Assembly (NCBI RefSeq): GCF_900100535.1
Contig: NZ_FNDG01000027.1
Span: forward strand, 1-64,000
Direction of reading: 5' to 3'
Source of the DNA: Phytopseudomonas flavescens
GTDB taxonomy: Bacteria; Pseudomonadota; Gammaproteobacteria; Pseudomonadales; Pseudomonadaceae
DNA length: 64,000 nucleotides
Translations under genes and position numbers: made by a program
In this document: positions 25,649 to 34,482 of the stretch, piece after piece
Layout of the letters: each line of letters starts with the position of its first letter
Numbering within the stretch: the first letter of the stretch is position 1
Notes under the pieces: model-generated
Told to the model about the DNA's origin: nothing
Databases searched by the model: none
What the model saw: only the letters and a program-made list of their open reading frames with translations

Positions 25649-25966
25649 TTCACTCTCGAAGTGGGGCGCATTCTAGAGAGCGACCCGCACCTTGGCAACC
25701 CCCTTTGTGAAAAAAATTTATTGGCGTTCCAAAGGCTTAGGAATCATCACGGTTTCAGCGCACAAACCTGAGGCTGTCTCGATACAGGGTTGGCCTAATC
25801 CACCGCTGGAAGGAATAATGCGCCCTCGCGCTGGTCTGATCGTCGCGCGGCGCATTGAACATCTGCCGCCAGACTGCCCACGCTCTGCACCGATGCAGAA
25901 GCCTTGCGCCCGGATTCATGATTTTTTGCGCGCCAAGCGCGCCCGCAAACTGGAGACACACCGCTC
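25649..25966. other. Intergenic region upstream of rdgC
   Basis: This 318-nt stretch holds the divergent promoters of the tRNA pair and rdgC. It has an AT-rich patch near 25,705-25,760 and no convincing gene; the frame at 25,692-26,162 overlaps rdgC and lacks a ribosome site. Confidence 0.5.
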
Positions 25967-26887
25967 ATGTGGTTTCGCAACCTGCTGGTCTACCGCCTCA
26001 CCCAAGACGTTCCCTTCGAAACAGAAGCACTTGAAAAAGCCCTGTCCGCCAAGCCTGCCCGCCCCTGCGCCAGCCAGGAGCTGGCGACCTATGGTTTCGT
26101 CGCGCCATTCGGCAAGGGCGCCGATGCGCCGCTGGTGCACGAGAGCCAGGGCTTCCTGCTGATTTCCGCACGCAAGGAAGAGCGCATTCTGCCGGGTAGC
26201 GTGGTCAAGGACGCCGTGAAGGAAAAGGTCGACGAGATCGAAAACGAGCAGATGCGCAAGGTCTACAAAAAGGAGCGCGAGCAGATCAAGGACGAAATCG
26301 TCCAGGCCTTCCTGCCGCGCGCCTTCATCCGCAAGTCGGCCACCTTCGCCGCCATCGCGCCTGCCCAGGGCCTGATCATCGTCAACGCCTCCAGCCCCAA
26401 GCGCGCCGAAGACCTGCTCTCCACCCTGCGTGAAGCCATCGGTTCGTTGCCGGTTCGCCCGCTGACCGTGAAGATCGCCCCGAGCGCGACCATGACCGAC
26501 TGGGTCAAGGCCCAGCAGGCAGCCGCCGACTTCCACGTGCTGGACGAGTGCGAGCTGCGCGACAGCCACGAAGACGGCGGCATCGTGCGCTGCAAGCGTC
26601 AGGATCTGACCGGCGAAGAAGTCCAGCTGCACATGAGCTCGGGCAAGCAGGTCACGCAACTGTCGCTGGCCTGGCAGGACAAGCTGTCCTTCGTGCTCGA
26701 CGACAAGCTGGTGGTCAAGCGTCTGAAGTTCGAAGACCTGCTGCAGGAACAGGCCGAGCAGGATGGCGGCGACGATGACCTGAGCCAGCAGGACGCCAGC
26801 TTCACGCTGATGATGCTGACCCTGATCGAGTTCCTGCCGTCGCTGTTCGAAGCCCTGGGCGGCGAAGACACCCCGCAAGGCCTCTGA
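25967..26887 (+). CDS. rdgC: Recombination-associated protein RdgC
   Basis: RdgC is a nucleoid-associated, ring-shaped DNA-binding dimer that restrains RecA. The 306-residue protein starts MWFRNLLVYRLTQDVPF, near-invariant in the family, and contains VKEKVDEIENEQMRKVYKKERE and AFLPRAFIRKSATFAAIAP, which line the DNA channel. The length equals the family norm (about 300-306). A GGAG ribosome site is present. It is monocistronic, with a hairpin after the stop. Confidence 0.96.
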   Translation: MWFRNLLVYRLTQDVPFETEALEKALSAKPARPCASQELATYGFVAPFGKGADAPLVHESQGFLLISARKEERILPGSVVKDAVKEKVDEIENEQMRKVYKKEREQIKDEIVQAFLPRAFIRKSATFAAIAPAQGLIIVNASSPKRAEDLLSTLREAIGSLPVRPLTVKIAPSATMTDWVKAQQAAADFHVLDECELRDSHEDGGIVRCKRQDLTGEEVQLHMSSGKQVTQLSLAWQDKLSFVLDDKLVVKRLKFEDLLQEQAEQDGGDDDLSQQDASFTLMMLTLIEFLPSLFEALGGEDTPQGL

Positions 26888-26905
26888 GACAGCGCCAATC
26901 AGTCA

Positions 26906-26931
26906 GGTGGACGGCGCCTAGTCCGTCCACC
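26906..26931. terminator. Hairpin after rdgC
   Basis: A perfect 9-bp stem (GGTGGACGG/CCGTCCACC) with an 8-nt loop lies 18 nt past the rdgC stop. There is no T-run, so it is either a weak terminator or a 3'-end stabiliser. Confidence 0.45.
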
Positions 26932-27079
26932 GCGCTACGCTCACATGGCGCACGTCAAAAGCGCATCGCGTCACTGCGCTGCTGTCACCGCTGACACCGG
27001 CGGCAGCATCCAACAATAACCAGCTCCGCACGCTCTTGCGGCCGCGGAGCCCGCTACACGTCATTACGGAATCCCCGCC

Positions 27080-28018
27080 ATGTCTGCGCTGATCGCCCTG
27101 AGCCGCTTCGTCGGCAACACCTTCGCCATTTGGGTTCTGCTCTTCGCCGTTCTGGCCTTCCTGATCCCCAGTGCGTTTCTGCCGCTGACCTCGTGGATCG
27201 TGCCGCTGCTCGGGCTGATCATGTTCGGCATGGGCCTGACCCTCAAGGCCGAAGACTTTCGTGAAGTGGCCCGACGCCCGGGGCGCGTGCTGGTCGGCGT
27301 ACTGGCACAGTTCATCATCATGCCGGGCCTGGCCTGGCTGCTGTGCAAACTGTTCGCCTTGCCTGCGGAAATCGCCGTGGGCGTGATTCTGGTCGGCTGC
27401 TGCCCTGGTGGTACGGCGTCCAACGTGATCACCTGGTTCGCCCGTGGTGACGTCGCCCTGTCGGTATCGATCACCTCGGTGACCACGCTGATGGCACCCG
27501 TGGTGACACCGGCGCTGATCTGGCTGCTGGCTTCGCAATGGCTGCCGGTGTCTTTCTGGGCGATGTTCGTGTCGATCCTGCAGGTGGTACTGCTGCCGAT
27601 CATCATCGGCCTGGTGGTACAGCGGGTGCTGGGGGAGCGGGTCAAGGTGGCGGTGGACATTCTGCCACTGGTTTCGGTGCTGTCCATCGTCGCCATCGTC
27701 GCTGCCGTGGTCGCCGCCAGCCAGGCGAAAATCGCCGAATCCGGCCTGCTGATCATGGCCGTCGTGGTCCTGCACAACAGCCTGGGTCTGGGCCTCGGCT
27801 ACCTGGCTGGCGTACTGACCGGCATGCCGCTGGCGCAGCGCAAGACGCTGTCCATCGAAGTCGGCATGCAGAACTCCGGGCTTGGCGCCGCCCTGGCAAG
27901 CGCCCACTTCTCGCCGTTGGCGGCGGTTCCCAGCGCATTGTTCAGCGTGTGGCACAACCTCTCCGGTGCACTGCTGGCGACCTTCCTGCGCCGCATGAAG
28001 GACGACCGGGACAAGTGA
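27080..28018 (+). CDS. Bile acid:sodium symporter (BASS) family transporter
   Basis: The 312-residue inner-membrane protein has about nine to ten helices. It shows the BASS motifs PLLGLIMFGMGLTL (helix 2), VGCCPGGTASNVITWFARGDVALSVSIT (the Na+-site region, residues about 110-140) and EVGMQNSGLGAALA near residue 257. Bacterial members (PanS/YocS type) carry organic anions such as ketopantoate or keto acids. The start ATG has a modest purine-rich site. It stands alone between rdgC and the guanidine riboswitch. Confidence 0.92.
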   Translation: MSALIALSRFVGNTFAIWVLLFAVLAFLIPSAFLPLTSWIVPLLGLIMFGMGLTLKAEDFREVARRPGRVLVGVLAQFIIMPGLAWLLCKLFALPAEIAVGVILVGCCPGGTASNVITWFARGDVALSVSITSVTTLMAPVVTPALIWLLASQWLPVSFWAMFVSILQVVLLPIIIGLVVQRVLGERVKVAVDILPLVSVLSIVAIVAAVVAASQAKIAESGLLIMAVVVLHNSLGLGLGYLAGVLTGMPLAQRKTLSIEVGMQNSGLGAALASAHFSPLAAVPSALFSVWHNLSGALLATFLRRMKDDRDK

Positions 28019-28028
28019 CCGGCACCCT

Positions 28029-28064
28029 GTAGGATGGGCCGGGCGGCGATCCGCTTCAGCCCAC
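28029..28064. repeat. REP-like intergenic palindrome
   Basis: GTAGGATGGGC...GCCCACC forms an imperfect hairpin centred on GGCGATCCGC. It resembles the TAGG(G/A)TGGG...-type repeats scattered between genes in many pseudomonads, and a related element occurs at 36,463-36,486. Family membership is judged by eye. Confidence 0.4.
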
Positions 28065-28198
28065 CAAACTGGAATGCCCAGCCCGAACATCGGACGCACA
28101 GTGTCCCTAGAGGCATTCCCCACGCGGCGCGTGGGGAACTGATCGGCCCCTCTCTGCGCCTTGCCCGACCAGGCACTTCATGCACAATAGTGGGGCAC

Positions 28199-28246
28199 GC
28201 CAGGGACGACCCTGGACTTCAGTGCCTGATTATCGGGGACGACCCC
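28199..28246 (+). promoter_or_regulatory. Guanidine-II riboswitch (mini-ykkC)
   Basis: Two GC-rich hairpins each close an ACGA tetraloop: CCAGGG-ACGA-CCCTGG (28200-28215) and GGGG-ACGA-CCCC (28235-28246), joined by a 19-nt linker. Paired ACGR-loop hairpins define the guanidine-II (mini-ykkC) class, whose loops kiss when guanidinium binds and free the ribosome site. The GGAG of the next gene lies 10 nt after the second hairpin. The downstream SMR guanidinium exporter is the classic target. Confidence 0.92.
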
Positions 28247-28265
28247 ACCCACAGTGGAGTCCCGC

Positions 28266-28583
28266 ATGTCCTGGATCATTCTGTTGTTCGCCGGCCTGTT
28301 CGAAGTCGGCTGGGCCGTCGGCCTGAAATACACAGACGGCTTTACTCGCCCCCTGCCCACCTTGCTCACCGTTGCGGCGATGGTCGTCAGCCTGGGCCTG
28401 CTCGGCCTGGCCATGAAGGAGCTGCCCCTGGGCACCGCCTACGCCATTTGGACCGGCGTCGGTGCTGTCGGCACGGTGATCGCCGGCATCATCCTGTTTG
28501 GCGAGTCCATGGCGCTGATTCGCCTGGCCAGCGTGGCGCTGATCATTTGCGGCCTGGTCGGGCTGAAGATGAGCCACGGCTGA
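28266..28583 (+). CDS. gdx: SMR-family guanidinium exporter (Gdx/SugE)
   Basis: The 105-residue four-helix small multidrug resistance protein starts MSWIILLFAGLFEVGWAVGLKYTDGF. Helix 1 carries the essential glutamate (FEVGWA) and the Gdx-subtype pattern, and helix 2-3 has ELPLGTAYAIWTGVGAVGTVIAGIILFGES. Gdx proteins export guanidinium in exchange for protons as antiparallel dimers. An ATG four codons upstream is rejected because the GGAG site fits the chosen start. The guanidine-II riboswitch directly upstream confirms the Gdx rather than Qac assignment. Confidence 0.95.
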   Translation: MSWIILLFAGLFEVGWAVGLKYTDGFTRPLPTLLTVAAMVVSLGLLGLAMKELPLGTAYAIWTGVGAVGTVIAGIILFGESMALIRLASVALIICGLVGLKMSHG

Positions 28584-28586
28584 AAT

Positions 28587-28617
28587 GAAAGAGCCCGCCG
28601 ATTGACGGGCTCTTTCG
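28587..28617. terminator. Terminator between gdx and the convergent MFS-PlsC gene
   Basis: The stem GAAAGAGCCCG/CGGGCTCTTTC (11 bp, 8-nt loop) begins right after the gdx stop. It has T-rich 3' sides on both strands and is suited to terminate both convergent genes. Confidence 0.8.
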
Positions 28618-28641
28618 TTCAGTGCGCAAAGAAATCGCAGC

Positions 28642-30516
28642 TCAGCGCCTGTCGCCACGCAACGCGGCAACCTCTGCCTGCAGCACCTGGCGTGTGGCCG
28701 CTGTTGCCTCGATTGGCGTACCGGCGACCAGATCGACCCGCGACCAGAAGCGGCGGAACAGGCGCTTGCGCGGATCACGACTGAAGAAGCTGCCCCACAA
28801 CCCGCCCAGCGCCATGGGAATCACCGGCACCGGGTTGTCCTGCAGAATGCGCTCGACACCCGCCTTGAACGCGTCGATCTCGCCGTCGGCGGTCAGCTTG
28901 CCTTCGGGGAAGATGCATACCACCTCGCCGTCACGCAGGTACTCGCCAATGCGTTTGAACGCCGCATCGAAGACCAGCAGGTCCTCGCTGCGCCCGGCGA
29001 TCGGCACGGTACCCGCCGTGCGGAAGATGAAGTTGAGCACTGGCAGGTTGTAGATCTTGTAGTACATGACGAAACGTATCGGCCGACGTATCGCGCCGCC
29101 GATCAGCAGGGCGTCGACGAACGACACGTGGTTGCACACCAGCACCGCCGGCCCCTCGTCCGGGATGGCATCCAGCCCCTTGTGCGACACCCGGTACATC
29201 GAATGGCCGAGCAGCCAGATGAGGAAGCGCATGGTGAATTCGGGGACGATCTTGAAGATGTAGCTGTTGACCGCCACGTTCATCAGCGAAATGACCAGGA
29301 ACAACTGCGGGATCGACAGGCCGGCGACGCTGAGAAAGAGGATCGACACCAGCGCCGATACCACCATGAACAACGCATTGAGAATGTTGTTGGCGGCAAT
29401 CACCCGGGCCCGCTCGTTCTCGGCGGTACGCGACTGGATCAGGGCGTACAGCGGCACGATGTAGAAACCGCCGAACACCCCGATGCCGAGAATCGAGCCC
29501 AGCACCCACCAGGCATGGCCATAGCCGAGCAGCGCCAGCCAGTCGTGCGGCTGTGCCGCCTCGGGCACGCCACCCGAACCCCACCACAGCAGGATGCCGA
29601 ACACCGACAGGCCGATGGAGCCGAACGGCACCAGGCCGATCTCCACCTTGTGCCCGCTCATCCGTTCACAGAGCATCGACCCCAGGGCGATGCCCACCGA
29701 AAACACGGTAAGGATCAGCGTGACCACGCTCTCGTCACCATGCAGCCACTCCTTCGAATAGGCCGGAATCTGCGTCAGGTACACCGCGCCGAGAAACCAG
29801 AACCAGGAGTTGCCGACCAGCGAGCGGGATACCGCCTTGGGCTGGGTCAGGCCCATGCGCAGGGTCAGCCAGGTCTGGCGCAGGATGTTCCAGTCCAGGG
29901 CAAGATTCGGCAACGCGGCGTCTGCACGCGGAATGGCGCGGCTGGTCAGGTAGCCGATCACTGCTACCAGCACCACCGAGACGGCGACGATCACGCCGTA
30001 ATGGGCACTGGTGAGCATGATGCCGGCGCCGATGGTGCCAGCCAGAATCGCCAGAAAGGTACCCATTTCCACCAGCGCGTTGCCACCGACCAGTTCCTCG
30101 GGCTTCAACGCCTGGGGCAGGATCGAATACTTGACCGGGCCGAACAGCGCCGACTGCAGGCCCATGGCGAACAGCACCGCGAGCATCAGCGTGAGGTTAC
30201 CGAGCAGCACGCCGGCCGCCCCGATCAGCATGATGAATATCTCGAAGAACTTGAGCCGGCGAATCAGCCAGTCCTTGGCGAACTTCTCGCCGAACTGCCC
30301 ACCGAGTGCGGAGAACAGGAAAAACGGCAGGATGAACAGCATCGCCGCCACGTTCACCATCAGGTCCCTGTCCGTGTCGAGGCTGAGCTTGAAGAGAATC
30401 GCCAGCATCAGCGACTGCTTGAAGATGTTGTCGTTGAATGCGCCGAGCAACTGGGTGATGAAGAACGGCAGGAAGCGCCTGCTCTTGAGCAGGGCGAATT
30501 GAGATTGCTGGCTCAT
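28642..30516 (-). CDS. Fused MFS lysophospholipid transporter-like and PlsC acyltransferase protein
   Basis: The 624-residue membrane protein joins two modules. Residues 1-400 form a 12-helix MFS transporter beginning with RFLPFFITQLLGAFNDNIFKQS, typical of LplT-like flippases. Residues about 430-624 form a PlsC-type acyltransferase with NHVSFVDALLIGG (an H-x4-D motif), and FPEGKLTADGEI. The pairing matches LplT plus the acyltransferase part of Aas, which import and re-acylate lysophospholipids; no acyl-CoA/ACP synthetase domain is present. The start MSQQSQFALL has an AAGG site, and the upstream 39 codons of open frame are ignored. Likely role: phospholipid repair in the inner membrane. Confidence 0.88.
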   Translation of the reverse strand: MSQQSQFALLKSRRFLPFFITQLLGAFNDNIFKQSLMLAILFKLSLDTDRDLMVNVAAMLFILPFFLFSALGGQFGEKFAKDWLIRRLKFFEIFIMLIGAAGVLLGNLTLMLAVLFAMGLQSALFGPVKYSILPQALKPEELVGGNALVEMGTFLAILAGTIGAGIMLTSAHYGVIVAVSVVLVAVIGYLTSRAIPRADAALPNLALDWNILRQTWLTLRMGLTQPKAVSRSLVGNSWFWFLGAVYLTQIPAYSKEWLHGDESVVTLILTVFSVGIALGSMLCERMSGHKVEIGLVPFGSIGLSVFGILLWWGSGGVPEAAQPHDWLALLGYGHAWWVLGSILGIGVFGGFYIVPLYALIQSRTAENERARVIAANNILNALFMVVSALVSILFLSVAGLSIPQLFLVISLMNVAVNSYIFKIVPEFTMRFLIWLLGHSMYRVSHKGLDAIPDEGPAVLVCNHVSFVDALLIGGAIRRPIRFVMYYKIYNLPVLNFIFRTAGTVPIAGRSEDLLVFDAAFKRIGEYLRDGEVVCIFPEGKLTADGEIDAFKAGVERILQDNPVPVIPMALGGLWGSFFSRDPRKRLFRRFWSRVDLVAGTPIEATAATRQVLQAEVAALRGDRR

Positions 30517-30629
30517 CGATACCTTCCCTATTGGTGATTCGCTGAGCATTGGACTGCAACTGCCCGAGCAAAGCCACAGCCCCGGGCACTTTTGTTTCCG
30601 TGAAACGCCACCTCCACGTTGTGGAGCCT

Positions 30630-31520
30630 TCAATTGAACAGGGGATTACCGCGCAGCCGCGCCACGGCCAGGTCGACGAAAGCACGCACTTTGGCAGGCG
30701 CTTGACGCCCTTCGGGATACAGCACGTGAATCGGCAGCGTCGGCTCCTCGAAGGCGTCGAGCACGATCTGCAGCGCGCCTTCCTGCAGGGCCGGGCCAAC
30801 CTGATAACTCAATACTCGGGTCACCCCCCAACCGGCGCTTGCGGTGGCGATCGCCGACTCGTTGGTGTTGCAGTGCAGAACCGGGTCGACAACCACCCGC
30901 TGCCCCTCGGCAAAACGCCATTCCGGCGAGGCCCAGGCACTTTGCGACACGACGATACGGTGATGTTTGAGATCGGCGGGAGTGGATGGCACGCCATATT
31001 TCTGCAGATAGGACGGTGCTGCACAGATCACCCGCCGCACCGATCCGACCTGAATGGCGGTGAAGCCGGAATCTGCCAGATGGCCGATACGCACCGCCAC
31101 ATCGATCCCCTCGTCGACGATGTTCACCGGGCGATCGACGAAGAAGGTGCGCGCGTGCATACCCGGGTAGGCATCCAGGTAATCCAGCACCAGCGGCAGC
31201 ACGTGCAGGTGGCCGAACATCGACGCTGCGGTGACGGCCAGGCTGCCGGATGGCTCGGCGTAATGGCCGGCGGCGGCCAGTTCCGCTTCGGCGATATCGC
31301 CGAGAATGCGCCGACAGTCCTGCAGATAACGGCTGCCCGCATCGGTGGTCTTCACCGAGCGGGTGGTGCGCACCAGCAGCCGGGCGCCGATCAGATCCTC
31401 GAGGCCCGCGACGATGCGCGTTACCGCCGGTGCACTCATGTGCATCTGTCGCGCGGTACTGGCGAAGCTGCCGGTTTCCGCGACCTTCACAAATACCCGC
31501 ATCGCCTGCCAACGATCCAT
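30630..31520 (-). CDS. LysR-family transcriptional regulator (CrgA/AaeR-like group)
   Basis: The 296-residue LTTR begins MDRWQAMRVFVKVAETGSFASTARQMHMSAPAVTRIVAGLED, the HTH subtype seen in large LysR clades regulating detoxification and efflux. The effector domain spans about 90-290. It is on the same strand as, and upstream of, the MFS-PlsC gene (114-nt gap). No target gene is divergent from it: 323 nt of repeat-rich sequence lie upstream. Target unknown; the redox group at 31,844-35,100 is one possibility. Confidence 0.9.
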   Translation of the reverse strand: MDRWQAMRVFVKVAETGSFASTARQMHMSAPAVTRIVAGLEDLIGARLLVRTTRSVKTTDAGSRYLQDCRRILGDIAEAELAAAGHYAEPSGSLAVTAASMFGHLHVLPLVLDYLDAYPGMHARTFFVDRPVNIVDEGIDVAVRIGHLADSGFTAIQVGSVRRVICAAPSYLQKYGVPSTPADLKHHRIVVSQSAWASPEWRFAEGQRVVVDPVLHCNTNESAIATASAGWGVTRVLSYQVGPALQEGALQIVLDAFEEPTLPIHVLYPEGRQAPAKVRAFVDLAVARLRGNPLFN

Positions 31521-31599
31521 CTGCCTGCCATTCCTCTCGTTTCAGCGTTGACTACGCAATCAGCGCAGCGGTGGAGTATGCCGTATACAGGTGGGCGTC

Positions 31600-31690
31600 G
31601 TGGGAGCGCGCCATGCGCGCGAAATCACGGGCATGGCCCGTTCCCACAGGTAGCCGTAGGGTGGATGACGCTCTTTTCATCCACCATTGC
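31600..31690. repeat. Two REP-type palindromes in tandem
   Basis: The first (31600-31647) runs from GTGGGAGCGCGCCATGCGCG to CATGGCCCGTTCCCAC, a bulky inverted repeat of a type common between Pseudomonas genes. The second (31656-31690) is a GGTGGATGA/TCATCCACC hairpin inside GTAGGGTGGATGACGC...CACCATTGC, also a familiar intergenic element. Apart from these I see nothing coding in 31,521-31,843. Confidence 0.6.
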
Positions 31691-31843
31691 GATTGCAGAA
31701 CGGTGGACGGGTCGGGCCGCGCAGGTAAAGCGTCGGCTACGCGCCCCGGTCCCCCCCTACGAACGGCTGCTCCCGCCTCGAAGTTATCCATGTCTGTATC
31801 GGCCTCGAACTTCACATGCCCATGAAAGATCGTGGCCAGGTTC

Positions 31844-32308
31844 TCAGAAACCGAAATCGCTGAGGCTCGGGTGATCGTCCGGGCGGCGCCCCAGTGGCCA
31901 ATGAAACCTGCGGTCGGCTTCGGCGATTGGCTGTTCGTTGATGCTGGCATGGCGTGCGCGCATCAGGCCGTCCTCGGCGAACTCCCAGTTCTCGTTGCCA
32001 TAGGCACGGAACCACTGTCCGCTGTCGTCGCGATATTCGTAGGCGTAGCGCACGGCGATGCGGTTATCGGTAAAAGCCCACAGCTCCTTGATCAGCCGAT
32101 AGTCGAGCTCGCGGTTCCACTTACGGGTCAGAAAGGCTTCGGCCTCGCCACGATTGGTGACGAACTCGACGCGGTTGCGCCAGCGAGTGTCGAGGGTATA
32201 CGCCAGTGATACCTTGCCCGGGTCGCGACTGTTCCAGCCGTCTTCGGCCAGACGTACTTTTTCGATGGCGGATCGTTCGTCGAACGGAGGCAGCGGTGGA
32301 CGGGACAT
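31844..32308 (-). CDS. DUF1348 (NTF2-like) family protein
   Basis: The 154-residue soluble protein begins MSRPPLPPFDERSAIEKVRLAEDGWNSRDP and contains AYTLDTRWRNRVEFVTNRGEAEAFLTRKWNREL and ENWEFAEDGLMRARHASIN, strongly characteristic of DUF1348, a SnoaL/NTF2-like cone fold. The biochemical role is not known to me. The chosen ATG has an AAGGAG site, and the 17-codon upstream extension is not used. It follows the PNPOx-reductase-ferredoxin gene by 68 nt and probably belongs to the same redox operon. Confidence 0.88.
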   Translation of the reverse strand: MSRPPLPPFDERSAIEKVRLAEDGWNSRDPGKVSLAYTLDTRWRNRVEFVTNRGEAEAFLTRKWNRELDYRLIKELWAFTDNRIAVRYAYEYRDDSGQWFRAYGNENWEFAEDGLMRARHASINEQPIAEADRRFHWPLGRRPDDHPSLSDFGF

Positions 32309-32376
32309 GGCGGAACTCCTTGCTGTGGGTTGGGGTGTTCGCTCTTCACGCATGACCATTGGGCTGGCCGGTTCGC

Positions 32377-34443
32377 TCAGAGCGCCAGTTCAATACGCTC
32401 GTCACCGGCATGTTGCGGCTGCGCCGGAACCGCGCAGCAGATCAATACCTCGTTGTCGTCGAGCTTCGCGGCGGGCTCCTTCAGGTAACTCACTGCACCT
32501 TTGAGCAATCGGGTACGGCAGGTACCGCAGGAGCCTTCGCGGCAGCTGAATTCAGGCTCCAGGCCACGGGCCTCGGCCAGTTCCAGCAGCGTGCCCGATT
32601 GCGGTGTCCAGTGCGCTTCCTTCAGCGACTCGCTGAACAGCACCGCCACCGGCCCGGTCGCTGGCGGCACGACCACCGCAGCGGCAGTTGGCTGATCGGG
32701 GCGACGCAGCAGAGACGCCGGCCCGAAGCCTTCGGCATGGATGCGCCGGTCAGCGATGCTGTACCCGCGCAGGCCATCGTACAGGCCCTGGGTGAACGCC
32801 GGCGGCCCGCACAGGTAGAAGGCGTAGTCGTCGAAGGCCAGAAAGCGGCTCAGCAGCGCCATGTCGATGCGCCCTGCCGCGTTGTAATCGACCCCCGGCT
32901 CAGCGCCCTGAGTATCGCCAAGCACCCGCACCAGCCTGACAGCGCCCTGGGCGGCGGCGACCAGCTCAGCGAGCTCACGGTCGAAGGCGCGCTCGGCTTT
33001 CGAGCGGGCGGCGTAAAACAGGGTGACCGGCCTGATCCGTTGCCGGCGCCAGCCTTCGTAGACCACATGGTGCAGCATCGCCAGCATCGGCGTGATGCCG
33101 ATACCACCGGCCAGCAATACCAGCGGCCGCTCCTCCTGCGGATCCAGCGTGAAGGCACCGGCCGGGGCGCGGGCGTCGATCAGATCGCCTTCATGCAACC
33201 GATCATGAAGGAACTGCGACACCCGCCCCTCACGTTTTACGCTGATCCGGTAGATGCCAGCGGACGGCGCGACCGACAGGGTGTAGGTGCGAATCAGCGG
33301 CTTTTCGCCTTCACCAAGCTGCAGCCGAATCGGCAGGTGCTGGCCTGCCAGGTGCGGCAGCAGCCCCGCGCCATCGACCGGTTCCAGATGCAGAGAGCGG
33401 ATCGACCGACTTTCCTCGACGATGCGCGCGACCTTCATGGCTCGCCATTGAGTGGCGTACTGGGCGGCGTGCAGCCGGCTCGCGGCCTGCAGCCAGTCAC
33501 CGGTCATCAGCGAGCTATCCGCCCAGCCGTCACTGCGCAGCGCCCAGCGCAGGGCCAGGCCGGCCGGGCGGCGCACGATACGCCGTGGGCGGAACGTCCA
33601 CAGCCGCTCGGCGCCTTGGAAGGCGGCGATCTCCGGTGAGTCGAAGATGATCTCGGCCTCACCGCTCATCTGCAGCACATCGCCCGTGGCAAAATCCACG
33701 AACAGCAGGCCAGCCTTGCCGTTGAGCACGATGTTGCCAAGGGTGGAGAAGAACAGATTGCCATTGAAATCAGGGATGGTCAGGGTGCCCCCCTCGTCCA
33801 CGCGGACGAAGCCGGTGTTGCCACCACGGTGGGAGACATCGACCTGCCGACGTCCCTGAACATCGGCATAGGAGGCGACGAAGAACGCATCGGCCTGGGC
33901 GATCAATTCACGCGCAGCAGCGTCCAGCGCAGCCAGCTCCTCGACCTCCCCCGCAAATGGCACAGCCGGATCACGGGCGAAGGTGAAATCGCGCTGCTGT
34001 ATGTAGCGCGGGCAGTTGCCGAAGCTCTGCTCCACCTCGACGCGCAAGCCTTGTGCCCCAGCGGCCACCACGCCGTTCATGCGATTGCGCCGGCGAGTGT
34101 GCAGTTCGATCCCCAGCAGCCCGAGTGAGGCGCCTTCGTGCATGCCCCGCCCGACAGGATCATCGGGATGCGGGCGCGCGGCGATATCCAAGGTGCTGGA
34201 CGTCGGCGACGCCATGAAGCCTGCCCGGCCTTCGAGAATGCCAGCCCAGGCGTCGCCCTTGGCATCCACGCTGCCCAGCACGATGAACGGCAACTGGGCG
34301 TAGAACTCACGGTGCTGATCAGGCATGAAGTCACGCACCACGCGCCGGCCGACCGCGTCCATCCGCTCGGCGACACCGAGTTTTTCCTGGATGAGCTTCT
34401 CGCCCTGGTGCCACACGGGCGGCTGGTTCGAGGTGTCGTTCAT
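32377..34443 (-). CDS. Fused PNPOx-like / ferredoxin reductase / 2Fe-2S ferredoxin protein
   Basis: The 688-residue protein has three modules. Residues about 30-220 form a pyridoxamine-phosphate-oxidase-like split barrel (FYAQLPFIVLGSVDAKGDAWAG, VDVSHRGGNTGFVRV). Residues about 325-570 form an FAD/NAD(P) reductase (IRTYTLSVAP for FAD, VLLAGGIGITPMLAML for NAD(P), FYLCGPPAFTQGLYDGL). Residues about 600-688 form a plant-type 2Fe-2S ferredoxin with cysteines in EFSCREGSCGTCRTR and CCAVP (C-x4-C-x2-C...C). It should pass electrons from NAD(P)H via FAD to the cluster, with the barrel as a flavin or heme site. Start MNDTSNQPP has GGGAGAG. It follows the GST gene by 39 nt. Confidence 0.9.
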   Translation of the reverse strand: MNDTSNQPPVWHQGEKLIQEKLGVAERMDAVGRRVVRDFMPDQHREFYAQLPFIVLGSVDAKGDAWAGILEGRAGFMASPTSSTLDIAARPHPDDPVGRGMHEGASLGLLGIELHTRRRNRMNGVVAAGAQGLRVEVEQSFGNCPRYIQQRDFTFARDPAVPFAGEVEELAALDAAARELIAQADAFFVASYADVQGRRQVDVSHRGGNTGFVRVDEGGTLTIPDFNGNLFFSTLGNIVLNGKAGLLFVDFATGDVLQMSGEAEIIFDSPEIAAFQGAERLWTFRPRRIVRRPAGLALRWALRSDGWADSSLMTGDWLQAASRLHAAQYATQWRAMKVARIVEESRSIRSLHLEPVDGAGLLPHLAGQHLPIRLQLGEGEKPLIRTYTLSVAPSAGIYRISVKREGRVSQFLHDRLHEGDLIDARAPAGAFTLDPQEERPLVLLAGGIGITPMLAMLHHVVYEGWRRQRIRPVTLFYAARSKAERAFDRELAELVAAAQGAVRLVRVLGDTQGAEPGVDYNAAGRIDMALLSRFLAFDDYAFYLCGPPAFTQGLYDGLRGYSIADRRIHAEGFGPASLLRRPDQPTAAAVVVPPATGPVAVLFSESLKEAHWTPQSGTLLELAEARGLEPEFSCREGSCGTCRTRLLKGAVSYLKEPAAKLDDNEVLICCAVPAQPQHAGDERIELAL

Positions 34444-34482
34444 GTGGGTCTCTCCCAGTGACTGGAACGGCATCGGGGCTGT

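Noticed and set aside
25692..26162. 156-codon plus-strand frame overlapping the start of rdgC
   Set aside because: No ribosome site, and its second half lies over rdgC in a different frame; rdgC is certain.
29128..30537. 469-codon plus-strand open frame opposite the MFS-PlsC gene
   Set aside because: Composition is an extreme His/Gln/Glu-rich antisense translation of membrane-protein codons; no start signal.
28029..31690. Repeated palindromes as a possible CRISPR array or IS remnants
   Set aside because: The repeats are single or tandem REP-type hairpins with no regular spacers, no cas genes and no transposase fragments.
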